From: Gemmatimonadota bacterium
GTDB lineage: Bacteria > Gemmatimonadota > Gemmatimonadetes > Gemmatimonadales > GWC2-71-9
Assembly: GCA_003221035.1 (NCBI GenBank)
Contig: QHUB01000023.1
Location: forward strand, 40,417-104,416
Reading direction: 5' to 3'
DNA: 64,000 bases
Shown: positions 56,572 through 64,000 of the stretch, one piece after another
Position numbering within the stretch: position 1 is the stretch's first letter
Layout: each line of letters starts with the position of its first letter
Notes under the pieces: model-generated
Databases searched by the model: none
The model's input: only the letters and a program-made list of their open reading frames with translations
Told to the model about the DNA's origin: nothing
Program-made: the position numbers and the translations under genes

Positions 56572-57158
56572 TCGCCCACGTGCGCGGGCGCGTGGCCTCC
56601 AAATCCGCCGATCGCGTCGTCGTCGAAACGGCGGGAGGCGTCGGCTACGAAGTCGTCGTCCCCCTCGGGGTGATGGAGCGGCTGCCGCCGAGCGGCGCGG
56701 AGATCACGCTCGCCACCGAGCTGGTCGTGCGGGAAGATGGCTGGGCCTTGTACGGATTCCTGGATGAGGGCGAGCGAAAATTCTTCCGGCGGGTGACCAG
56801 CGTCAGCGGCGTGGGTCCCAAGATCGGCCTTGCGGTGCTTTCGACGCTCGGCGTCGAGCGCGGCGCGCGCGCGCTGCGCGAGAAGAACATCGCCCTGCTG
56901 TCTTCCGTAAACGGTATCGGTCGCAAGACCGCCGAACGACTGGCGCTCGAGCTGAGCGAGAAGGTGGAAGACTTCACGGATGCTCCGGCGACTGCGGTGC
57001 CCGCCGGCGCGGAAGCGGCGTTGAAAGCGCTCGAGCGACTGGGCTACGGCCTGCCCGAGGCCGATCGCGCGATTCGCCAGGCCCTCGCCGGGAATGGCAC
57101 AGAGACCGAAACGGAGACGCTGGTGCGGCGCGCACTCCAAATCCTCACGACGCGATGA
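56568..57158 (+). CDS. ruvA: Holliday junction branch migration protein RuvA
   Basis: 196 residues. Domain I (MIAHVRGRVASKSADRVVVETAGGVGYEV), the helix-hairpin-helix domain II (FRRVTSVSGVGPKIGLAVLS, SVNGIGRKTAERLALEL) and a domain III (LKALERLGYGLPEADRAIRQAL) that contacts RuvB. RuvA tetramers hold the four-way junction. The ATG overlaps ruvC by 4 bp, and the stop overlaps the zinc-ribbon gene by 4 bp. The longer frame open upstream is a shadow of ruvC. Confidence 0.97.
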   Translation: MIAHVRGRVASKSADRVVVETAGGVGYEVVVPLGVMERLPPSGAEITLATELVVREDGWALYGFLDEGERKFFRRVTSVSGVGPKIGLAVLSTLGVERGARALREKNIALLSSVNGIGRKTAERLALELSEKVEDFTDAPATAVPAGAEAALKALERLGYGLPEADRAIRQALAGNGTETETETLVRRALQILTTR

Positions 57159-57382
57159 CCCAACCTTCGCCTGACATGCCGCCCGGCCAGACGACGGCCG
57201 AGTGGATCTGCGCGCGCTGCGGCTCGACGAACCGCCGGCTGGTGCCGGCCGGTGTCACGAGCGCCGAGGATACCTGCTTGGGCTGCCATACGCGGCACAT
57301 CATCGAGGCAGAAGCGCGGCCGGTGCGGTGGCGCGCGCTGCCGAAGAGTAGAGGATCGGATTCGTGGCTCGCGCGGAAATAA
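57155..57382 (+). CDS. Small zinc-ribbon protein between ruvA and ruvB
   Basis: 75 residues. Two CxxC pairs (ICARCGS and CLGCHTR) separated by 18 residues form a probable zinc ribbon; the rest is polar, with a basic C-terminus. No family recognised. ATGA overlap with ruvA and a 19-bp overlap with ruvB show that it is part of the ruv operon. A link to recombination is an inference from position only. Confidence 0.65.
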   Translation: MTQPSPDMPPGQTTAEWICARCGSTNRRLVPAGVTSAEDTCLGCHTRHIIEAEARPVRWRALPKSRGSDSWLARK

Positions 57383-58395
57383 CCACGCCCGAAGCACTCG
57401 CAAGCGAGCAGCTCACTGACGTGGCCCTCAGGCCGTCCCGGCTCGACGAGTTCGTCGGCCAGGCAAAGGTCAAAGAGTCGCTGCAGATCGCGATCGACGC
57501 GGCCAAGCAGCGCAAAGAACCGCTCGACCACGCGCTCTTCTTCGGCCCGCCCGGACTCGGCAAGACGACGCTCGCGCTGCTGATGGCCAAGGAGCTGGAC
57601 GTGAACATCCGCACGACGTCGGGGCCGGTGCTGGAGCGGCCGGGGGACCTCGTGGGCATGCTCACCGGCCTCAAGCACGGCGATATCCTCTTTATAGATG
57701 AAGTGCACCGCCTCAGACCGGCGCTCGAGGAGTTTCTCTATCCCGCGATGGAGGAGTACCGCGTGGACGTGCGGATCGCCGATGGCCCGCACGCGCAGAC
57801 GCTGCCGATGCAGCTGGAGCGCTTCACCCTGATCGGCGCCACGACGCGCTTCGGCCTGCTGACGCCGCCGCTGCGCGCGCGCTTCGGATTGGTCGAGCGC
57901 CTGCACTACTACCCGCCCGACGATCTCGTCCAGATCATTACCCGATCCGCCGGCATCCTCGGCGTCTCGGCCGATGCCGCCGGCGTCGCGGAAATCGCGC
58001 GCCGCAGCCGCGGCACCCCGCGCGTCGCGAACCGGCTGCTCAAGCGCGTGCGCGACTACGCGCAGGTGCGCGCCGGCGGCAAGATCACCGCCGCCGTGGC
58101 CACCGAGGCGCTCAAGCGGCTCGATGTGGACGAGTTCGGGCTCGACGACATGGACGCGCGCATTCTCAAGGCGATCATCGAGATGTTCGACGGCGGCCCG
58201 GTGGGCGTACAAACGGTCGCGGCGGCTGTCGGTGAGGATCCGGGCACGCTCGAGGAAGTGTACGAGCCATTCCTGATGCAGCAGGGCTTTCTGGCGCGGA
58301 CGCCGCGCGGCCGTGTCGCCACGCCCGCGGCGTACCGGCATTTTGGATTCGTCCCACCGAAATCAGCGGAACAAGCCAGCATCTTCGACGGATAG
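57364..58395 (+). CDS. ruvB: Holliday junction branch migration helicase RuvB
   Basis: 343 residues from GTG 57364. Typical start [26 protein letters not shown], Walker [14 protein letters not shown], Walker [13 protein letters not shown], sensor 1 in [11 protein letters not shown] and the winged-helix C-terminus ([16 protein letters not shown]). The hexameric ATPase pumps DNA through the RuvA tetramer. Confidence 0.98.
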   Translation: MARAEITTPEALASEQLTDVALRPSRLDEFVGQAKVKESLQIAIDAAKQRKEPLDHALFFGPPGLGKTTLALLMAKELDVNIRTTSGPVLERPGDLVGMLTGLKHGDILFIDEVHRLRPALEEFLYPAMEEYRVDVRIADGPHAQTLPMQLERFTLIGATTRFGLLTPPLRARFGLVERLHYYPPDDLVQIITRSAGILGVSADAAGVAEIARRSRGTPRVANRLLKRVRDYAQVRAGGKITAAVATEALKRLDVDEFGLDDMDARILKAIIEMFDGGPVGVQTVAAAVGEDPGTLEEVYEPFLMQQGFLARTPRGRVATPAAYRHFGFVPPKSAEQASIFDG

Positions 58396-58418
58396 TACGG
58401 AATTGACGCTCCCCCTTT

Positions 58419-58452
58419 CATTTCGCACTTCGCATTCCACATTTCGCATTCC
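58419..58452. repeat. ATTTCGCATTCCACATTTCGCATTCC element upstream of queA
   Basis: Tandem (A)TTTCGCA(C)TTCGCATTCCACA units ending one base before the queA ATG. Same family as the arms at 23204-23287. It fills most of the ruvB-queA gap, and no SD is seen. Confidence 0.7.
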
Positions 58453-58453
58453 C

Positions 58454-59482
58454 ATGCACCGTCTCGCTGACTTCGATTACGATCTCCCCAGCTCACAGAT
58501 CGCTCAGCACCCACTCGCTGATCGATCCGCGAGTCGCTTGCTCGTCCTCGAACGCCCCAGCGGCAGGATCGAGCATCGGCATTTCCGTGATCTGCCCGGG
58601 CTGATTGCGCCGCGCGACGTCCTCGTCATCAACACCTCGCGCGTCATTCCGGCGCGACTGCACGGAAAACGGGAATCCGGAACCGTGGCCGAGCTCTTAC
58701 TGGTGCGTGAGCAGCCCGACGGCACGTGGCTCGCGCTGGGACATCCGGGCGGCAAGCTGAAGCCGGGCCGGCGCGTCACCTTCGGCGACGACAGCAGCGT
58801 CGAAATTCTGGAAATGCTCGGCGGGGGCTTGCGTCGCATCCGGTTTATCGGGTCACTCGACGCGCGTGCGACGCTCGCGAAGTATGGTGAGGTCCCGCTG
58901 CCGCCGTATATCCGCCGAGCGCCTGATGCTGCGGACACGGAGCGCTACCAAACCGTGTACGCCGCGCACGACGGCAGCGTCGCGGCACCGACCGCGGGAC
59001 TGCACTTCACCCCCGAGCTTCTCGCCGACATCTACACGCGCCAGGTGCGGGTGGCGTCGATCGATTTGCACGTGGGTCCTGGCACCTTCAAGCCGGTCGA
59101 GACCGAAGATCTGTCACAGCATCCGATGCACGCCGAGGCGTTCGAGATCACACCGGGCGCGGCGGAGTGGATCAATCACGCGATTCAAAAGAGGCGTGGG
59201 GTGTGGGGCGTGGGAACAACGGTCGTGCGGGCGCTCGAGTCTTCAGTCGATCCGAATGGCTTGGTGCGCGCCGCGGCGGGGGAGACGAGTCTGTTCATCC
59301 GGCCGCCATATCAATTCAGGGTGATCAGTCATTTGATCACAAATTTTCATCTGCCGCGCTCGACGCTGTTGATGCTGGTATGCGCGTTCGGGGGCTATGA
59401 AGCGGTCATGGCGGCGTATCGAGCAGCGGTGAAAGAGGGATATCGGTTCTATTCTTATGGCGATGCGATGCTCATCCTGTAA
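58454..59482 (+). CDS. queA: S-adenosylmethionine:tRNA ribosyltransferase-isomerase
   Basis: 342 residues. LADFDYDLPSSQIAQHPLADRSASRLLVL at the start, then DVLVINTSRVIPARL, SVAAPTAGLHFTPELL, DLHVGPGTFKPVETEDL and ITNFHLPRSTLLMLVCAFGG. It makes epoxyqueuosine in tRNA from preQ1-modified tRNA. Tgt, the preceding enzyme of the pathway, is encoded next. I chose the ATG at 58454, directly after the repeat, because the frame upstream only shadows ruvB. Confidence 0.97.
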   Translation: MHRLADFDYDLPSSQIAQHPLADRSASRLLVLERPSGRIEHRHFRDLPGLIAPRDVLVINTSRVIPARLHGKRESGTVAELLLVREQPDGTWLALGHPGGKLKPGRRVTFGDDSSVEILEMLGGGLRRIRFIGSLDARATLAKYGEVPLPPYIRRAPDAADTERYQTVYAAHDGSVAAPTAGLHFTPELLADIYTRQVRVASIDLHVGPGTFKPVETEDLSQHPMHAEAFEITPGAAEWINHAIQKRRGVWGVGTTVVRALESSVDPNGLVRAAAGETSLFIRPPYQFRVISHLITNFHLPRSTLLMLVCAFGGYEAVMAAYRAAVKEGYRFYSYGDAMLIL

Positions 59483-61022
<1,540 letters not shown>

Positions 61023-61026
<4 letters not shown>

Positions 61027-61571
61027 CGGTCCGCACGCTCCATCTGCTCGGCTCTCCGGTGCTGCGGCAGCAGTCACCCCCAGTTGCGCGAGTGGATGAT
61101 GCCGTGCGCCGGCTCGTGGACGATCTGTTCGAGACGATGCGCGCCGCCAAGGGCGTGGGCCTCGCCGCCAACCAGGTCGGCGTCGCGCAGCGCGTGGCGG
61201 TGGTGGACATCGGCGACGAGGACCCGCCGGCGCTCGCGCTCATCAATCCGGTGATTCTGGACCGCGGCGACGAGCTCGAAACCGCCGAGGAAGGCTGTCT
61301 GTCGATCCCGGAGATTTTCGGCGATGTCGAGCGCCCGTCGCATATCGTGCTGGAAGCGCTGGACCGGGACGGCAAGAAGTTCCGCGTCGAGGCGCGCGGC
61401 TATAAGGCGCGTGCGATTCAGCACGAGATCGATCACCTCGACGGCATCCTGTTTCTCGATCATCTGAGCGCGGTGAAGCGCAGCCTGCTCCTCGCCAAAT
61501 GGAAGAAGTCGCGCAAGGGGCAGACGGGCTATCTCAAGGAGGTCACACCGGAGCCGGCAGGTGAGCTGTAA
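61023..61571 (+). CDS. def: Peptide deformylase
   Basis: 182 residues starting at a GTG that overlaps the yajC stop (GTGA). All three motifs are intact: GVGLAANQVG, EEGCLSIPE with the metal Cys, and QHEIDHLDGILF with two metal His and the catalytic Glu. It removes the formyl group from nascent proteins. It is next to fmt, the enzyme that adds formyl to initiator tRNA. Confidence 0.97.
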
Positions 61572-62531
61572 GTGCGCGTGGCGTTCTTCGGCACTCCGGA
61601 ATTCGCCGTGCCCTCACTGCGCGCGCTCGTCGGCGAGGGATTCGACGTCGTCGCCGTCGTGACCCAGCCCGATGCCGCGCAGGGCCGCTCCCGCTCGACC
61701 CTGATTCCGCCGCCGGTCAAAGCCGCCGCCGAAGTCGAAGAGCTGCTCGTCCTGCAACCTGCGAAGCCGACCGACAGCGACTTTTTGCAACAGCTGCGCG
61801 ATCTGCGGCCCGATGTCGGCGTCGTCGTCGCGTACGGCCACATCCTCAGGCCCGCGCTGCTCGAGCTCCCGCCGCGCGGGATGATCAATGTGCATCCCTC
61901 TCTGCTGCCGGGACTGCGCGGCGCGGCACCGGTCGAGTGGGCGATCATTCGCGGCCACGAGACGACCGGGGTGACGATCATGCAGCTCGACAGCGGCATG
62001 GACTCGGGGCCGATTCTCCATCAGATCCCGCACCGCATCGGATCGGACGTGACCGCGGGCGAGTTGTCGGCCCATCTCGCCGAGATGGGCGCGCAGGCGC
62101 TGATCGAAACGCTCGCGATGATCGAGCAGAGCGACCCGCCGCCGCGGCCGGTACCGCAAAACAACGAGCGCGCGACGTACGCACCGAAGCTCACGCGCGA
62201 GACGGCGCGCATCGATTGGACCAAAGATGCCCGCGCGGTCGGCGGTCTGATTCGCGGGCTCGATCCGCGGCCCGGCGCGTGGGCCGAGCTGAAAGGCAAA
62301 GAAATCAAGCTGTTCTGCCCGAAGGTGATGGAGACGCCATTCCCCGGTACCGGCGCGCCGGGCGAGGTGATCTCGGCCGACACGTCGCTGGTAATCGCCA
62401 CGGGGCCGTTCAAAGATCTCGGCGGCGGCAGCGTCGAGATCAATGAAGTTCAGCCGGCGGGCAAAGACCGCATGGCCGCCGGAGACTGGTTGCGCGGCGC
62501 GCGCATCAAGGTGGGCACGAAGCTCACGTGA
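61572..62531 (+). CDS. fmt: Methionyl-tRNA formyltransferase
   Basis: 319 residues from the GTG directly after the def stop. MRVAFFGTPEFAVPSLRAL, then INVHPSLLPGLRGAAPVEWAII with the catalytic Asn-His and SLLP folate motif, then TGVTIMQLDSGMDSGPIL, and a C-terminal OB-like domain that binds tRNA. It formylates Met-tRNAi using 10-formyl-tetrahydrofolate. Length is normal. Confidence 0.97.
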   Translation: MRVAFFGTPEFAVPSLRALVGEGFDVVAVVTQPDAAQGRSRSTLIPPPVKAAAEVEELLVLQPAKPTDSDFLQQLRDLRPDVGVVVAYGHILRPALLELPPRGMINVHPSLLPGLRGAAPVEWAIIRGHETTGVTIMQLDSGMDSGPILHQIPHRIGSDVTAGELSAHLAEMGAQALIETLAMIEQSDPPPRPVPQNNERATYAPKLTRETARIDWTKDARAVGGLIRGLDPRPGAWAELKGKEIKLFCPKVMETPFPGTGAPGEVISADTSLVIATGPFKDLGGGSVEINEVQPAGKDRMAAGDWLRGARIKVGTKLT

Positions 62532-63142
62532 GATCACCGCTGCCGCGGCTGCACGCGATCACCGACGAGCGCACCGCGCGTCGGCCCGATCTCGATACGG
62601 TAGCGCGCGCGCTCGCCGACGGTGGCGGCAGCAATCTCGCGTTTCATGCGCGCGGGCGGGAATTGACGGGACTCGAGCATTATGATCTGGCGCTCCGTCT
62701 TTCCGTCCTGCCGTCGCCATTATTCGTCAACGATCGCCTCGATGTGGCCTTGAGCGTTCCTTCCTTCGGCGTGCAACTCGGCCACGGCAGTCTGTCGGTG
62801 AGCGCGGCGCGCGCGTTGAACCCGCTGTGGTGGATCGGCAAGTCGGTGCACTCCCTGGCGGAGACGGAATCCGCAAGAGCCGAGGGAGCCGACTATCTTG
62901 TGGTAGGACCCGTGTTCGCGACGGCGTCGCATCCGGGGCGGGCGCCGCTGATGCTCTCAGGTCTGAAGCAGATGGTCGCCGCGGCGGGCGAGCTGCCGGT
63001 CATCGCGATCGGCGGCATCAGCGGCGATCGGGTGCCTGAGGTGCGCGATGCAGGCGCCTATGGAGTCGCGGCGATCCGCGCGCTGTGGGACGATGCCGAG
63101 CCGCGGGCAGCCGCAGGGAGGATGCGAGCGTGGATGTCGTAA
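62528..63142 (+). CDS. thiE: Thiamine phosphate synthase family protein (ThiE/TenI-like)
   Basis: 204 residues from a GTG overlapping the fmt stop. TIM-barrel motifs: LPRLHAITDERTA, a degenerate FHARGRELTG at the usual phosphate-binding REK position, FVNDRLDVAL, FGVQLGHGSLS, DYLVVGPVFATASHPG and PVIAIGGIS. The order with thiS and thiG next supports a thiamine role. The position usually occupied by Lys after the GPvf.T segment is His here, and GVHLGQ reads GVQLGH, so it may be TenI-like rather than a fully active synthase. Confidence 0.8.
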   Translation: MRSPLPRLHAITDERTARRPDLDTVARALADGGGSNLAFHARGRELTGLEHYDLALRLSVLPSPLFVNDRLDVALSVPSFGVQLGHGSLSVSAARALNPLWWIGKSVHSLAETESARAEGADYLVVGPVFATASHPGRAPLMLSGLKQMVAAAGELPVIAIGGISGDRVPEVRDAGAYGVAAIRALWDDAEPRAAAGRMRAWMS

Positions 63143-63327
63143 TCAACGGAGAGCGCAAGAAGATCAAGGGCGGCACGCTGCTCGAATTGCTCGCAGAGCT
63201 GGAGCTCGATCCGCGCGCCGTTGTCGTCGAGCATAATCGCAAGATCGTACGCCGCGTCGGTTTGGGCGACGCGACGGTACACGAGGGTGACTCGATCGAG
63301 CTCGTGCATTTTGTCGGGGGAGGTTGA
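63130..63327 (+). CDS. thiS: Sulfur carrier protein ThiS
   Basis: 65 residues from the GTG at 63130, overlapping the thiE-like gene by 13 bp. Small ubiquitin-like fold ([23 protein letters not shown], then [12 protein letters not shown]) ending HFVGGG with the diglycine that is adenylated and thiocarboxylated to deliver sulfur to ThiG. Confidence 0.95.
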   Translation: MDVVINGERKKIKGGTLLELLAELELDPRAVVVEHNRKIVRRVGLGDATVHEGDSIELVHFVGGG

Positions 63328-63328
63328 T

Positions 63329-64000
63329 GTGACGACCGCAGTCGAAACGATTCGCGACGAGCCGCTGACGATCGGCGGGCACACGTTCACGTCGCGCCTG
63401 ATGGTCGGCACCGGCAAGTATCCCGACATGGACACGATGGTGCGCGCGATCGAGGCGTCGGGCGCCGAGGTCGTCACGGTTGCGGTGCGACGCGTGAATC
63501 TCGATCGGTCGAAGGAATCGAGCGTGCTGCACTTTCTCGATCCGAAGAAGATTTTCCTGCTCGCCAACACCGCCGGCTGCTACACCGCCGCCGATGCCAT
63601 CCGCTATGCGCGGCTCGCGCGCGAGGCGGGGTTCAACGCCTTCGTGAAGCTCGAAGTGATCGGCGACGAAGAGACGCTGTTGCCCGATGTCGCGGGACTG
63701 CTCGAGGCGGCGAAGGTGCTGGTGCAGGAGGGCTTCAAGGTGCTCGCGTACACCAATGAGGATCTCATCACGGCGCTCAGGCTCGAAGATGCCGGCTGCG
63801 CCGCCGTCATGCCGCTCGCCTCGCCGATCGGCAGTGGGCTCGGCCTGCTCAATCCATTCAGCGTGCGCACGATCAAACGGCGGCTGCGTGTCCCGGTGAT
63901 CGTCGATGCCGGCGTCGGCACGGCGTCGGATGCGTGCGTGACGATGGAGCAAGGCGTGGACGGCATTCTGATGAACACGGCGATCGCGGCGGCGCAGGAT
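63329..64000 (+). CDS. thiG: Thiazole synthase ThiG (3' end cut by window edge)
   Basis: 224 residues visible; the frame continues past the window end. It starts at a GTG one base after the thiS stop. Barrel motifs: [66 protein letters not shown] with the Schiff-base Lys, [14 protein letters not shown] and [14 protein letters not shown]. It makes the thiazole phosphate moiety of thiamine from deoxyxylulose phosphate, dehydroglycine or glycine imine and ThiS-thiocarboxylate. Confidence 0.97.
   Translation, partial: MTTAVETIRDEPLTIGGHTFTSRLMVGTGKYPDMDTMVRAIEASGAEVVTVAVRRVNLDRSKESSVLHFLDPKKIFLLANTAGCYTAADAIRYARLAREAGFNAFVKLEVIGDEETLLPDVAGLLEAAKVLVQEGFKVLAYTNEDLITALRLEDAGCAAVMPLASPIGSGLGLLNPFSVRTIKRRLRVPVIVDAGVGTASDACVTMEQGVDGILMNTAIAAAQD

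Noticed and set aside
56145..57158. RuvC-RuvA fusion
   Set aside because: The frame is open but its first part is a shadow of ruvC; RuvA has its own ATG at 56568, overlapping the ruvC stop.

Overview
The window is a dense, high-GC bacterial chromosome segment with 63 supported protein genes (two cut by the window edges), no RNA gene that I can see, and no gene-free stretch longer than about 150 bp. The combination of a SusC/SusD outer-membrane pair, a PorX-type response regulator with a PglZ domain, large FG-GAP/UnbV (CRTAC1) proteins, many Tat-type signal peptides and very high GC points to the FCB group outside Bacteroidetes. Gemmatimonadota is the best guess; this is an inference from gene content, not from a marker-gene phylogeny.

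Region 1 (1-23193) looks like a glycan and organic-matter utilisation district. It holds an NqrB/RnfD-like membrane protein, two divergent CRTAC1-type proteins, SusD and SusC, a ChbG-type deacetylase, a GMC oxidoreductase with its small Tat-exported subunit, a Tat-exported TIM-barrel protein, an alpha/beta hydrolase, GH20 and GH16 enzymes, an SGNH hydrolase, an APC permease, two acetyltransferases and small accessory genes. Region 2 (23343-28704) is an NtrY/NtrC-like two-component pair followed by a beta-barrel protein, a DUF4390-like protein and a convergent CYCXC-family protein. Region 3 (28705-37967, minus strand) runs from a class A penicillin-binding protein through an amidohydrolase, ArgR, a DUF1080 lipoprotein and a Gfo/Idh/MocA protein to argG, argH and an HNH protein. 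A good ARG-box-like palindrome sits at the argG start.

Region 4 (38005-43551) has tyrS, a DinB-like protein, a membrane protein, a class V aminotransferase, a lone OppC-type permease and a patatin fused to a ferredoxin-like domain. Region 5 (43543-54011) is a surface-glycan cluster: several glycosyltransferases, a CDP-glycerol-transferase-like protein, a cytidylyltransferase-like protein, an MsbA-type exporter, PorX and a GT9 heptosyltransferase. Region 6 (54008-64000) is a tightly packed housekeeping operon: an unknown gene, a DnaB-C-like ATPase, yebC, ruvC, ruvA, a zinc-ribbon gene, ruvB, queA, tgt, yajC, def, fmt, thiE-like, thiS and thiG (cut).

Three window-wide patterns stand out. First, at least seven kinds of short palindromic or tandem repeats lie both between genes and in frame inside unrelated genes, where they add low-complexity peptides at loops, linkers or termini. 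This resembles the protein-invading palindromic elements of Rickettsia. Second, many transcription-unit starts have a TANNNT box only 5-10 nt before the start codon and no Shine-Dalgarno sequence, which suggests widespread leaderless or near-leaderless mRNAs. Third, genes are coupled by ATGA/GTGA overlaps, and convergent genes abut or overlap.
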